Positions 25,701-36,929 of a stretch of 64,000 bases of DNA are shown in pieces. The notes under the pieces were generated by a model. That model searched no databases and had not been told where the DNA came from. It worked only from the letters and a program-made list of their open reading frames with translations. This DNA is from Romanomermis culicivorax. Taxonomy: Eukaryota > Nematoda > Enoplea > Mermithida > Mermithidae. The DNA lies in NCBI GenBank assembly GCA_963922205.1, contig CAWUHX010000151.1, positions 760,501 to 824,500 on the forward strand. The letters are read 5' to 3'. Each line of letters begins with the position of its first letter. The stretch's first letter is position 1. The position numbers and the translations under genes are program-made.

Positions 25701-28700
25701 AAATTTTGAGATTTTTCTCAGTGATAGACACAAAATCGACATATGACAAAATCCCAAGGGGGTGGCGGCCGCCCCCGCCCCCCTAAATACGGCCTTGCAT
25801 GTGTATGTAATGTTTTCACGGAAAAATGGAATCAAAATTCTCTAAATTAAATTACGTCAACGAATAGCTATGATTTTTTTATAGAAAGATTGCATGTTTA
25901 CGACCTGAAATGATGTCAGCAAGCAGATACGAATTTTTTACAGAAAATAGATTAAAAGTCACATGAACTGGAATAATATCAGCAACTAGATGTGATTTTT
26001 TTCACAGATAATCATGAGTGACATCGTGAAAAACTGAAATAAGGTCAGCAAACATATATGAATTTTTCACTAACTTTTAAACCTTTTTTCAGGTTGAACG
26101 ATGCGTTGTAGTATCAAGCGAAAAGGATATCAAAAATTTTGGCACTTTATTCGGCGCCCATTCAAAAAGAAAATTGATCGACGATCACATTTGGGCTTCG
26201 ATTTTTTTTCGGCCGTCCAATAGCCGGTTGATTTTTTTTCATGCAGTGAAACTGCAAATTTACTACGCTCTTTTTGTTGCACAATTTCTTTCACAGGTTT
26301 AGTCGTACGGAACGTTTGACTTGTTGTTTGGTGTTCTTATTTTCGACCATGTTGACGTCAGCAATGTGGTACGGGGCGATGGAATATGCGTCAAAAAGCG
26401 ATTATTGGGATTTGTATTGGATGAAAATTTCGAAAGAAGAAGTGAGCGTCAGGAATATATCCCACAATGTGTCAAAATGCATAATCCGTATTATTCTTAT
26501 TTATATCGTGAAGGATCACTAACTGTCATAGGTTCAAAAATGTTCTAGCTGATCATAAATTTGCTGCGAAGTCATATTGTATGTTTCGTTATTTTTGTAT
26601 ATATTTGAAATCATGCCACAAATCGATGGAATTTCGTGCACATGTTCACGCTTTAGACATGAAATACTACACTAAACAAACGTAGAATGAATAGAACATC
26701 GCAATGCTCATCCGTACAGTAATTTATTTAATTACTGTTTAGATGATCCAGACAAAATTTTCTCATACGGTTTCCCGAGTTTAACTTTCTTAGAGTTGAT
26801 CTACAGGCACGTATACGTTTTTCAGATTGCTACATGATAATTCAGCATCCTAAGGATAACCTATGTTTTATAGTATTGTAATCTCGATATGAAGAATAAT
26901 CTCATCCTCTCCATAATCATTAAGATTCAGGAATTTTGTCACAGGATAGTGAAAAAGATGTACTTTCTCTACGGTAGCCTATCGTTTCTTACCACACGTG
27001 TTGCTGACGTCGTTCATGCACTGGCAGCATGATGTAGCATGATCGCGAAATTATGTGAATACACTGTACGATGTTCGAATACCTGTGAATTCATCGTCTA
27101 TTCTGGCGCAGTCTATATACTATATTTGTGAGAATTCTTCACTTTATTCGACTTGCATATCGCCTGGATACAAACACGCAAAATTCAAAATTTTCAATTA
27201 CTGAATATGTCAGAACCACACAGAATAATTGCTATTTTTAGAACTCTGCTTAAAATGCATGCAAATTTTTAGTTGGGCGTCGCTATAATGAGCAATATCG
27301 TCGTTTTCCCGATCAATTTTTTGATCGCTTTCTTATTCCGTTTTTCGTCCGATCGAAAATCGTTGTCGTTGATTAAGGCTCAAGACGACGACACATCCAA
27401 ATCGACGTCGATCAACGATTTCGAAAGTCGATCGATCAACGATACGTTTGATGAAGAGGCTGAAAATCAAGATCGAAGGCCTATTTTTCGGCAAATCAAA
27501 TTTGACAAACAAGAATTGGATGATGATGTTAGCGGAAAAATTATCAAACGGGAAGAACGGAGACAAAAGAAAAAGAAATCGTTCGTTTTACCGGCGTTTT
27601 GCAAAAATTTGGCCTGGCTTTTGTGTCTGATTACTGTAACTTCGAGCATCTTCTTTCTCCTATCCTACGCTATACAAATGGGCGATCAAAAAACGCAAAA
27701 ATGGTTGGCGGCGTTGATGTTGTCGTTTTTTACGTCGGTGTTTTTTGTACAACCGTTGAAAGTGAGTCTATTTTTCTCGCTGATTCGGATCCAGCTGGAT
27801 TCAAATCTCGACTATCCGGATCCGGAAACTTTTGGGTAAAATGCGGATTTATGGCGGTTGAAATTTGGAACTAGGAAATCTGCTCTTCCACCGCTTAAAT
27901 CAACAACTCCCGAACTACTCTAGGAGTTCATGAGTTTATGAGTCAGGAAACTCGCTTGCACCAACGTTTTTACTCCTGAAATACTGTAAGAGGCTGGAAT
28001 TGAGAGATTTTTTTTAATCAAGGTGCATTCAATTTTTTTAGGTCAGCATGCGCTTTATTTCTTTTTCTTGGAATCAAGTTGTAACTTGATTCCTCGTCTG
28101 TGAAATCATGAAATCGCGTATGCGATTTTATACTACGATACCGTACGCTAATTATTGTTTCCAGTATTTCTGTGATTAAAGTACATATCATTTGTCGATG
28201 TTCCTGTTGGATGGGGTTCTAGCAAGATCGAAAAAAACCAGCTAAAAGATCATACTTCTGGTATTTTGATTCCAGCAAGATGATGCTGCTGTCTCGGATC
28301 CCGCTGGAGCCTCAATGCTTTTTCGATCAGAAATGTGAAAAGCACGCTCGTGATTAACGAGTTTTTGCTTTATAAGTAATGTTACGCATTTTGTCGGCGA
28401 GAAGCGCCGAAAATTTTTGCTTTTTGACCAATTTTTCTCTATTAGTGTAATTTTCGACCAAAAACGTGGAATTTTTCGTATGAAAGCAGTTACTGGAGAA
28501 TTTTCACTCAAGAATTGTTAGAAGTAAGTAGTCGAATATGCTTACGGATTTGCGCCATACAGTTAAGCAGAAAATTGTAAAAATTAGAAATAGTACTATA
28601 GTCTGTTTCTATAAGATGCTTTCAAATAAAAAAGTGGCGCAAATCAGTACTGTCGTCAAAATCGTTTATATCAACTCTTACAGTAAGATTTTCCGCTCGA

Positions 28701-31700
28701 AAAATTTTAATGGTCGGTTAAGTCTCGAATTTCCAGTCATATATAACATACTGTTTATCTGAAAGTCGTGAAAATTTGAAATACTACTTGGTTTCCACTT
28801 TCATTATTTAGAAGCATTGCAAAAAAGACAGACTAGAGTTTCGTATTTGTAGAAAAGTCTTCAAGAAAAACAGATTAGGTGGCCTATATCTGAAGAGGGT
28901 ATCAGGCAAACATCGTTCTCGAGATGGTCGATCAGTGGTTATTCATGTGACCCTAGCAATCGTTGCAAACTCTGTTGATCTCTTGATGAAAAATGCTCAA
29001 AATTGTGCGTAGATTGTTAGACATTATCTGGAGAAGATTTTAAATTTCTACTTATGGATGAGAAAGATAGTTCTTAATGAAAAAACATGTCTATTTTGAA
29101 TAGTACTGTGGGTATTTCATGGTATTTTTCTCAAAAGCTTAAAGTGAAAGAGTTCCCATTTTGCGTTTTCAGATTGTGATTGTCGTTGTTCTTCTATCGT
29201 GGATTTTCAAGGAAGATTTCACCGACGAAGTTGACGAAGAACAATTATTCGTCAAGTTGAAAGATGATACGGAGTACAAATATTTGCATAATACGGGTAG
29301 GCCTCTTTTTTTCGTATTTTTTGGTTCTGAACATTCACGTTTTGATTCGTTCATTCATCCAACCAATGATTCATGATATTTCAACGAATTGTCTTTCAAA
29401 CGTTGCTGCAGTTGTATGCCTTTCCCGATTTTGCAACACCGCCGTTTTTTCTATCAAAATGTCATGGAACATGGCTACTGTAAACATTTTATCTGTTTTC
29501 ACTTGAAAGTAGACAATTGATTTTTGCTGTGGAGTTCGGAAAAACCACAAAAAACAACGTGTTATCTGTCCGTGATTACAGTAATAATGCATGTCTAAAT
29601 AGCATACTTTGAGATCGTCAGGCACCTCTCCTCTAATACTTCATTTTCACATAAATTTTTTAGCCGAAACTACGTTATCCTACGATAGGAGAATTTTTTT
29701 GACGCCGCACGACAAGGAACTGTATCGTACGCGACGTAAACATGATCTGAAAATGTACGACTCGATGCGCGAGATAGTGGCCTATGGCGTTTTTCTGATT
29801 TTCGTCCTGATCATCGTGCATCATAATTACGATCAGTCGTTGTACCGTCGGCATTTGGGTACTTTGTTTTGCGAACAGGACGCTCATCCGCGTAGTATGA
29901 AAAAGGTAACATATAGCGTTGCGCTTCGGTAAGTTTCGTCTGGCGAGGTTAAACAAGCTTTAATCGCATATATTTTTTCCAGAAATGAAGGTACGCCATT
30001 CTAATTTATTGTTCCGAATAGATTCCAAGGAGATCTTTCGAATGATATGAAATTTATTGCATTTCAAACCAAAAAGATTTTGGATCGCCTTGGAAAGTCA
30101 CATTTTGTGTCGGTTCCAACGATACATGCACGTGGGGATGATGTGGTATTGACCCTTAGCAGATTTGACCCCCAGCAATGATTGAGAAGATGACGAAGGA
30201 AAATGAGCAACAGAGAACAGAAAATCGTAATAGAACTGAAAATGATGCTGTAGTTTAACAATTTTTCTGAACAAAGCATACTTGATTCCAAAGACATAAC
30301 ATTGATTTAGGCAGTGCTGTTTAAACAAAGTATTTAAAGTGCTGTCCGGCAAATAATTTCACATATTTGACCAATATAGGCTGATGAATATGCCGCTTGG
30401 ATATTAGAAGACCTGTCTTTCCGTTATCAAGAACGAAAAAATATTTCTATCTCATCCCCTGTCCTGGCTGATCTCCAGAAGAATTTATACGCTAAGCTTC
30501 CACAACACCTAATCTGAATCAGGTCGAACATTTCGTGAGTGACCTCAACCCCACCTACGCAATTTGACGCATCAGCATGTTCACCAAAAATGATACGATA
30601 TAAGCTGAAATTTTGCATTTTTATCTTCAAAATGCAGCGAATTGGGGTCTGTCTATCTAAAACATGATTTAAAAACGAGAATATTTGTGTCTTTTGAAGT
30701 GCTTGTACTTGTAAATATCAAGAGTGGAAAGAATTAGTTCATCTTTTTACCATTTCTCGCTAAACCGCATGTCGCATTGGACTGAAAAATTGTAATCCTA
30801 CTCAACTAGCTTTCACCATTCTGAGTAACAAATCCTACAGTAAAAGCTTTGTGTAAACGACTTTGACTGCGGCGATTATTTTTTGTCATTTTTCAATCTT
30901 GAAGCTTTGCATAAAAACAGACTATGATTAACCCCGCTCAAATTGCTGTTGATGTATTATTTTTAGCCGCTCTTCTTTAATTTCGTTTAAATTTTTATCA
31001 GTTTTAATTTCGATAGAAGGTTTTTTTAAATCTGTACCAGAACTATAGTGCGACAGAGTTGAAAATTTGGCGCTTTTCTTCTTATTAGCTTAACAGAGAG
31101 TCAAAATTTCTCACTAACAAGCAACATACTTCAAAAAATCGAAGTAATTGAAGCTTGTCACGATATTTTCCATCATTTTTCTCGACTTTCTTCTAAATAT
31201 TCTTCATATACATAAAAGTCACTATGAATGTTGCTTTTCTCATTTTCACGTTGCAAACCTTTTCTTTCTCACAATTTCCACAAATAAATATAAAACTTTC
31301 CTACAGGTGAAAACTGTCGCCAGTTTTTGGAATTACACCCAAAACGTTTTCATTCCGGCCATACGGGCCCAAAAATGGTACAACGGAGCACCGCCGGTCG
31401 GCCAACGCGGGTTTTTCGCTGATCGGGTATCACGAATCTTGGGCTATGCAACTTTGCGCCAAATTCGATCGAAGAGTGCATGATTTCTAATGAAAACATT
31501 TAAACTTTTGTGAATTTTTCGCTTTTTCAGCCAATTGTTCTGTACAACCGAGGTTCAAATCGATTATAAAATATTGTTACACTAAATCGAGCATAATTTT
31601 CGAGGATCGTGCTGATTATGGACCGAGTTGGAATCAACATTCGAATATTTATAAGCCAGAATTTACTTATAAATCGGCTAAAGAATTACAAAGTTTCCCA

Positions 31701-34700
31701 TTTTATGGAACCGTAAGTGTTATCTTGATGATATTTTTTGTATTATTTTCTGTGTTTTCTAGGTTGACATATATTCGGGTGGTGGATACGTCGTCGAATT
31801 GATCGGACCAAAAACGGAAGTGGATGATAAATTGAACGAAATTAAAAAGATGAATTGGATCGATCGTCGTACCAGAGCTTTGATTTTAGAATTTTCGGCT
31901 TATAACGCGTTCGCCAATTTATTCGTTTTCGGACGGATTAGTTTCGAATTTCCTACGGAAAGTGGAGTTATTGCAAGAGCCTGGTTCCAGGTAAGTGTGT
32001 AAATTGTAAGCGATTCTATTATTATATGAAGCGCGAAATTCTACAACGATAGTCACAGGACAAGGGTTCAAACGAATTTACAAATTCCAAAAATTCATCC
32101 AAGAATTCAAGCTCGAGATTCTGTGATAGTCATTTTCTGTAATGAAGTTTCAAATCATAGTGAAAATTTCGTGAAAAAGTCGAGTCAGAGGATACATTGG
32201 TTTCCGATGAAGCGAATGGAAATGTTTCAAAATTGTGCTAAAATAATTGCAAAACTCAAGAGCGAAATTTTGAAGATGCTAATTTCTACAGTTAGGTTTT
32301 AGGCGAGTGTTGAAATTCTAGCATAAAATGATCTCAGAATTTACATATACTAAAGTCTGAAAAAGTTCAAAATTCTAAGCATGCTGTTTTATTTGGCAAC
32401 ACGGACTTCTGAAGAAGTTAACCTCTCAGCAAAGTTTAATTAAAAAGTGGGAATTCTAAACAAAAAGTTCTCAAAATTCAAAATGAAACTTTTTGAAAAG
32501 TATTTCAAGGGAATGTGAAAATTATGAAAAAATGATCTCAAAATTTTAGGCTCATAACTCCAACGATATGTCATTCTCTCATGGAACATTCATATCGTGG
32601 GAGTGTGGAAATTTTCCAAAACATTTCAGAATTTATTTTTGACCGTTTCTTGTTAAAAGTGACCATTTTCTATCAAAAACTTGACATTTTTCAGTTTCTT
32701 TTTTAATCAAAAGAATGGGGTTCATATGTCTAGCCTATTTTAGCCATATTGTCGAATTTTAGGGAGGATGTCCTTATGGCACTTACCTGATTACAAGTAT
32801 GACTTTATGCGACAACATTTTAAGTGTGAGAAAGATAAAAATCACTTTCTGAGCAAAATTATGGGAGTTCTAGATAGAATCAGCTCGTAATTCGAGCATG
32901 AAATTGTAAGGAAATCTTCTCGAATGCGTGTTGAAATTATGGATTTCAGAATTCTAGCGTAAATTACAAAAAAATTGGCGAATTCTGGATGCGAAAATTC
33001 TTGAAAACCGAGTTCACGTATTGACGAATAATTCTGAAAAACGTCATCACGTCATCCATGACAAAATTTAAAAAGTTTAAGAAATTTCTAGAAGAAAACG
33101 ATCACAAAATTTAGGTTCAATGTTCCAATAGTGTCATGTCATTTTCTCTGGTTAGCTATCTAATAAGTGTGGAAATTATCGGAAGAAAAATCTCAAAATG
33201 CAAGTCCGCAATTCTGAAAAACCACTTTCTATAACAATGTTTCAATAGAAAGTGAAAATCCTAGAAAAAATGGAATGATATCAGCATTAACATAAAAAAT
33301 TTGAAAAACGAGAAAACGGGCACGGATTTCTGAAGAAGTCATTTTCTAACCAAAGTTTTTCGTGATATGTTGACTCCAGAGAAAATGATCTCATAGAGTT
33401 CAAGCATGAAACTCTTAAAAATTGTTCTAATTGAGTGGAAACATTCTTAAAAAATTATCTCAGGATTAAAAAAAATTTTCATTTTGACCACACTTCAGAC
33501 GAGAGTAAAAATTTTTGGTAGATGATTTTAGAATTCAAGAGCTAGTTCTGAGAAAACATTCCATGTGAAAACGTTCAAACCGTGTAATAAAATTTTAAGA
33601 AGAATGATCTCATAATTCTGACCAGAAACTTCGAAGATGTTATTTTCACTGACAAGTTATCGATCAAGTGCATAAATGTTATTGCATGAACAAACTCAGA
33701 ATTCATGCAAGAAATTATAGGAAATAGCATCAGGCGACTGTGAAATCTGTAGAAATTTCGAGTTTAAATCTGAACTTCTGTCTATTGCAAGGCTTCAGCA
33801 GAGTGTGTAGATATTTTGGGGGAATTTATGCCCGAAATTCTAAAAAACGTCTTGTGCATTGAGTATGAGCATTCTAGAAAGCATGAACTATGAATCCGAG
33901 CCCAAAATTATAGAAATGTTACAAGCTACGGAAATTCTAGAAACGTGATGTCAGAATTCAAGTGCAAAATTCTAAAAAATAAATTTCTACAGCTAAGGCT
34001 AATTCGTTGAATATTTCAGCCGATGAATTTATTGCGCTACCATACTGTAAACGGACAATTTCTGCAATTTTGCGAAATTGTTTTCTACTTGTACACGTTA
34101 ACATTCATTTTGAAAGAAATTCGAAACGTCAGACGACAAGGTTTCCGAAAATATATCCGACAATTTTGGTCTCTAATCGAGATTTGCATCATTTCGTTGG
34201 CCATCGTTATCAGCGTCGTTTACGTCAAAATTTACGGTGATACCAAACAAGTTTTGCAAATATTCGAAAAATCGAACGGCAACGAATTTACGAATTTATC
34301 GTCCATTGGGGCTTGGTATCAAACGTACGAAATTTTGCTGGGATTTTTAACCTTTTTGGCCATTTTCAAATTTATCAAGATTTTGAGGTTTAATCGGCAT
34401 ATCGCGACGATAAATGCTACCTTCGAATTGGTTAGAGGGTGAACGATTAGTTTCATATTCCAGAATAAAAGCTTATCAAAAATCACAAAAATTGAAATTT
34501 TTGAGACCCTTTTTTGAACCAAAGATGCTGAAAATGTTTGTTGAAAGACTTTTTTTATCATTCGTTTTTTTAAGTTCGCCAGAAATTCACTTCAACCCTC
34601 CGATGCACGACGTCGGAGCACAAGCTCAGCTGGCGTTTGATGAATTTTAAATATTAAAAAAACGGATTTTTTCTCAATCATTATTCTGAAATACGCAAAA

Positions 34701-35795
34701 TGATGTGCTGACTTGAATGAATTGACCAACTTGATAAATTGACCAAGAAAAATTCCTGATCTTTCCTTTAGCATGATGGGAGGAAACCGGTCAACGACAA
34801 AAAACAGTCGAAATCCAAAAATTATCATTCTAAAGATATGACTTCGAAATAGTCACAAAGCGGTAAAATTCTCCGCCTAATATGTCAATTATGGCCAAAA
34901 TATACAGCTGTGGTATTCAAAATTCAAACGTTTTAATTTTTTGGATTTTGTACGCTCTAAAATGGCCCAAAAATTGCATATTGTTGTTTATTCTGAGCCA
35001 AGTCTTGCCAAAAAATGAACGTTGAAATAAATTGGCGTTCTGTCCAAGGTGAAGAGCGCTGGTTGTGGTACTAGCGAAATGACGCAGTTTTGAAATTAAC
35101 TGAATTTGAGGTCGTGCATTGAAGGATGATTTATGTCGTTTTCTAAATGTTTAATTTTTTTCAGCAAACTTTTGTGGTTCGCCGTTGTATTTTTCTTGTC
35201 GTTCACGGCTTTTTGTAGCGGTCTATACTTGTCGATGTCGTCGACGATGGAAATTTACAAATCGATGGGGAATACGTTCCAAAATACGTTCGAAATGCTG
35301 TTGGGTAAATACGATTTCAGCAAATTGCGCGAAAGCGATCGTATTTTGGCCCCATTTTTCGTTTTTCTGTTTTTCGTGACGACGTCGTTCGTTCTTTTGG
35401 ATTTGTGCATCAGCATTTTGATGGAAAGTTTCAAACAAGTGAACAAATTTTGTACAAATTTTAATGATAGATTACTGTAGATTTTTTGATATTTTGATGT
35501 TTGCAAAAGTATGTTATAGAATTCAACTGATTTTGAATTTTTGATAACATTGCTGACGTCCCTTTTTTTGAAACTCCTTTTTTCGTAGGTTCGTAAAGAT
35601 GCCGGAAATCACGCCGACGACTACGAATTGTGGCGTTTCATGCAAGCTCGATTCCGCAACGTTCTTTTGGGCGATAGACGAGCGCAAGTTCAATCGTTGG
35701 ACGTCGATCAACAAGCCAACGATTACTCGTTCTACGATAAATTTGACTACAAATTTAATTTAATTGTAGCCAAAATTGATCGCTTGGTGGATTAG
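13684..35795 (+). CDS. Polycystin-1 family receptor-channel (PKD1/LOV-1/PKDREJ-like)
   Basis: A tentative first exon, 13684-13710, is followed by 29 phase-consistent exons: 14813-15322, 16263-16441, 16508-16719, 16777-16882, 16938-17080, 17142-17314, 17581-17868, 17926-18186, 19363-19462, 19515-19591, 19646-19915, 19976-20209, 20263-20410, 20470-20693, 22660-22887, 22941-23042, 23096-23211, 23267-23432, 26093-26226, 26297-26441, 27273-27761, 29173-29296, 29664-29905, 31307-31475, 31531-31712, 31763-31990, 34020-34438, 35165-35438, 35589-35795. The product is about 2058 aa. Domains in order: REJ-type ectodomain (about 10-600), GAIN with GPS (HL/T at 1001/1002), TM1, PLAT (about 1070-1185), TM2-6, the extracellular polycystin/TOP domain (about 1535-1760), TM7-11 with pore loop, and a short tail. 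Polycystins act with polycystin-2 channels in ciliary sensing; LOV-1 does so in worm mating neurons. No PKD, WSC or lectin modules were seen, so the ectodomain is short and closer in layout to PKDREJ. Exact orthology is unresolved. Confidence 0.92.
14062..14740. repeat. Outer G/C-rich repeat element, related to 52427-52659
   Basis: It starts near 'catgcacggcaagaattttcc' and ends near 'cctatgtgcattatgg'. It shares with 52427-52659 the order 'tgcacgg', 'ttttccagg', a 'gggaggggtg' block, 'aaaatatgc.taaaaatc', a 'gggggtg' block, and a closing 'cccctatgtgc'. It is interrupted by the element 14284-14699. Exact ends are uncertain. Confidence 0.55.
14284..14699. mobile_element. hAT-like non-autonomous element (family A)
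   Basis: The terminal inverted repeat 'catacatgcac' is flanked by a perfect 8-bp direct repeat, gagtttac (14276-14283 and 14700-14707). An 8-bp target duplication is typical of hAT transposons. The 416-bp interior has no transposase frame. It holds repeated 'gacccccagcagatt' motifs. Related copies lie at 21850-22250 and 30121-30496. Confidence 0.75.
15323..16262 (+). other. Polycystin intron with GGATCC-rich patch, telomere-like tract and T-rich block
   Basis: Shortly after the donor come 'agctggattcggatccgg' (15410-15427) and 'ggatcc..gatccgg' (15532-15556), a motif cluster that recurs at 27785-27830. 'gcctaagcctaagcct' (15493-15508) is a 2.5-unit TTAGGC-type tract in the opposite orientation. 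From about 15580 to 16060 the sense strand is strongly T-rich, giving long hydrophobic frames that are not genes. Confidence 0.6.
17360..17535. repeat. Purine-rich low-complexity block in a polycystin intron
   Basis: A-rich sequence with many 'aaac', 'gaaa' and 'ggaaa' words on the sense strand, essentially without T runs. It looks like the opposite-strand version of the T-rich blocks in other introns of this window. Confidence 0.6.
18508..19280. mobile_element. Tc1/mariner-like MITE inside a polycystin intron
   Basis: Terminal inverted repeats of about 72 bp begin 'cagggtgagccaaaaaaa' at both ends and match at roughly nine of ten positions. A TA dinucleotide flanks each end (18506-18507 and 19281-19282), the target signature of Tc1/mariner elements. 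The 773-bp interior encodes no transposase, so the copy is non-autonomous. It lies in the intron 18187-19362. Confidence 0.8.
20694..22659 (+). other. Polycystin intron splitting the GPS, with one hAT-like copy
   Basis: A 1.97 kb intron. About 20800-21560 is vaguely repetitive: words such as 'tgttatcctg' and 'gatca' recur, but no clear unit was found. 21850-22250 is a family A element. A GC hairpin is absent. Confidence 0.55.
21850..22250. mobile_element. hAT-like element, family A copy 2
   Basis: Its interior matches 14284-14699: 'cagcagattcttgc', an 'aggaaaatga' block, 'tgatgctgta', 'ccaagcgaatag' and 'cagcagaattt.aatgctgtgcatgtat'. The flanks tgctgaag (21842-21849) and tactgaaa (22251-22258) agree at six of eight positions, which fits an aged 8-bp target duplication. 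There is no transposase. Confidence 0.65.
22941..23432 (+). other. PLAT (LH2) domain exons of the polycystin
   Basis: Three exons encode TPLADNNPNDRYFYEILVST, then KVQIILYGENEQ with RPIFRNGQTNRFLLGVP, then SIRIWHDNSG, ASWFLNYVVVFDLHT and FVVNRWLAVEEDDGE. This is the conserved order of a polycystin PLAT domain, which lies in the first cytoplasmic loop and binds membrane lipids and partners. Confidence 0.92.
23433..26092 (+). repeat. Polycystin intron made of degenerate tandem repeats
   Basis: It starts with two near-identical 47-bp units (from 23570 and 23617, 'ttgggcataa...aaattcttacaaag'). It continues with many degenerate copies of a longer theme, 'ctgaaatgatgtcagcaa..agatatgaattttt.acagaaa.atgaagtaaaattctt' in broken form. 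The array is interrupted by the hAT-like element 24898-25797. No gene lies inside. Confidence 0.65.
24898..25797. mobile_element. hAT-like non-autonomous element of 900 bp
   Basis: The ends are 'cagggccgtagccagg' on the left and, reverse-complemented, 'caaggccgtatttagg' on the right. The flanks CATGTATA (24890-24897) and CATGTGTA (25798-25805) are an 8-bp duplication with one change. G/C runs lie just inside both ends. The interior holds three GCGCC hairpins (near 25076, 25437 and 25682) and two R3-type copies. There is no transposase frame. Confidence 0.75.
26442..27272 (+). other. Polycystin intron, nothing recognised
   Basis: 831 bp of AT-rich non-coding sequence between the TM2 exon and the TM3-5 exon. 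No repeat or gene was identified. Confidence 0.6.
27762..29172 (+). other. Polycystin intron with GGATCC cluster and one GC hairpin
   Basis: A cluster of GGATCC palindromes follows the donor (27787-27830, including the perfect palindrome tccggatccgga). A GCGC hairpin beside AAATTTTT lies at about 28396-28417. The rest is AT-rich without a gene. Confidence 0.55.
29297..29663 (+). other. Polycystin intron, nothing recognised
   Basis: 367 bp of ordinary intron sequence ending in atttttttag. Confidence 0.6.
29906..31306 (+). other. Polycystin intron with one hAT-like copy
   Basis: A 1.4 kb intron. 30121-30496 is a family A element with its right end lost. The remainder is AT-rich with nothing recognised. 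Confidence 0.6.
30121..30496. mobile_element. hAT-like element, family A copy 3, right end truncated
   Basis: The left end 'gatacatgcacgtgggg' and interior blocks 'gacccccagcaatgattgag', 'aggaaaatgagcaa', 'aatgatgctgtagttt' and 'ccctgtcctggctga' match 14284-14699. The right terminal 'gctgtgcatgtat' is missing and the match stops near 'agaatttatacgct'. No target duplication can be shown. Confidence 0.65.
31307..31990 (+). other. Polycystin/TOP domain exons
   Basis: Three exons cover most of the extracellular domain between TM6 and TM7. Conserved landmarks are SFWNYTQNVFIPAI, GQRGFFADRVSRILGYATLR, FEDRADYGPSW, SFPFYGTVDIYSGGGYV, NWIDRRTRALILEFSAYN and NLFVFGRISFE. In polycystins this domain caps the channel and mediates subunit assembly. 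Confidence 0.92.
31991..34019 (+). repeat. Polycystin intron built of degenerate tandem repeats of about 100 bp
   Basis: The theme 'gtgtggaaattctagaaa', 'aatgatctcaaaattc', 'aattctgaaaaacc' and 'attttctataacaa.gtttcaa' recurs about twenty times in diverged form across 2 kb. It ends in 'aatatttcag'. No gene lies inside. Confidence 0.6.
34439..35164 (+). other. Polycystin intron between TM9 and TM10, nothing recognised
   Basis: 726 bp AT-rich intron with donor gtgaac chosen because it alone keeps phase (ELVRG joined to KLLWF) and acceptor ttttttcag. Confidence 0.65.
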
Positions 35796-36929
35796 ATTGG
35801 ATTTGAATGAGCTGAAAATTATTTTTTTCGAGGCGAAATTTTTTGTTAATTCAGCCAAATTTAAGATTAATGAGACGGAATGGTCGCGTAAATTTATCAA
35901 ATTTGAAGCGTTTCTAATTCGACATTTTTTAAGTTTTTGAGTAAAATGAAGAAGCTGCCATGAATACAAAGATGATATTGTTCCACAATCTTCGTTTGTA
36001 AGCTTATCACATTTCTGAAGTGTAGCTCAAATTAAAAAAAAACATTTTTTCTTTCAAACTCAAAACTTCAAAAATTTAAACCTCAAAAAAGTTTGAATTT
36101 TCGAATTCTTCGCGAAAGTTTTTCGAAATAAAATGAGTACGAAAATTTTACACTCTCACCAAATCGCCATATGTATAGTCTGCTTTATTATAAAACCTTA
36201 TAAATCAAAAGATGAAAAGTAGAGCTGTTGTTGACGTTGTTTACACAAAACTTTTACGATATAGGTTTTTGCTCGAAAAAATTTTCAAGTATGGTTTACT
36301 TAGCTAACAAACTTTTAATTCCATTGTGACAGTCAAGAAATCGTAAGGATATTAAATAGTACTTTGCTTTTTATTATTTAGAATCATTTGAAAACGGACT
36401 ATAATTTCGTCAAATGTTCTTTTCTGCCATTGTATGTGTATGTAGATTTCTATACTGATGTTCAAATCATCGGTGAGAAAAAACATCAGTAGAACTACAT
36501 TCATTATGGTTTTTTGAAAGTCTCAGTTTCCGTATCTTTCCGGCAAATAGTTGAGGAAAATATGATTCGAACTGACTGATCCCTCAAAATTTTCCAGAGT
36601 CTAATACTACATATACAGTAGTATAGAGATTCTACAATACGCCACTGTACGGTACATTTCTCTTTCGAACTACTAAATGACGTAGCCATTTTTGTTTGCA
36701 ATTCGTAATATCACGAGAGCAACAACATCATAATTGCCTAAAGAGTTTATTTGTAAACGCAAGCCTGGTGTACGATGAACAAACCGAACCTTATTCTGTC
36801 CAAAGAGAATAATGAAAGGAAGTACTGTAGCTCAAAGAATTTGCATACTGGAAATACACCAACAGTACGCAGTTTACTATGATTTTTGCGATATATATTT
36901 TCTCATGAAATGATATCAGCTGGTTCGCT
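35796..36929. other. Intergenic DNA after the polycystin gene, nothing recognised
   Basis: AT-rich sequence that should include the polycystin 3' UTR. No gene, clear poly(A) signal or repeat family was identified. Confidence 0.5.

Noticed and set aside
34431..35164. Donor gttaga at 34431 for the TM9 exon
   Set aside because: It leaves the next exon out of phase. The donor gtgaac at 34439 restores the frame and gives the expected ELVRG-KLLWF continuity.
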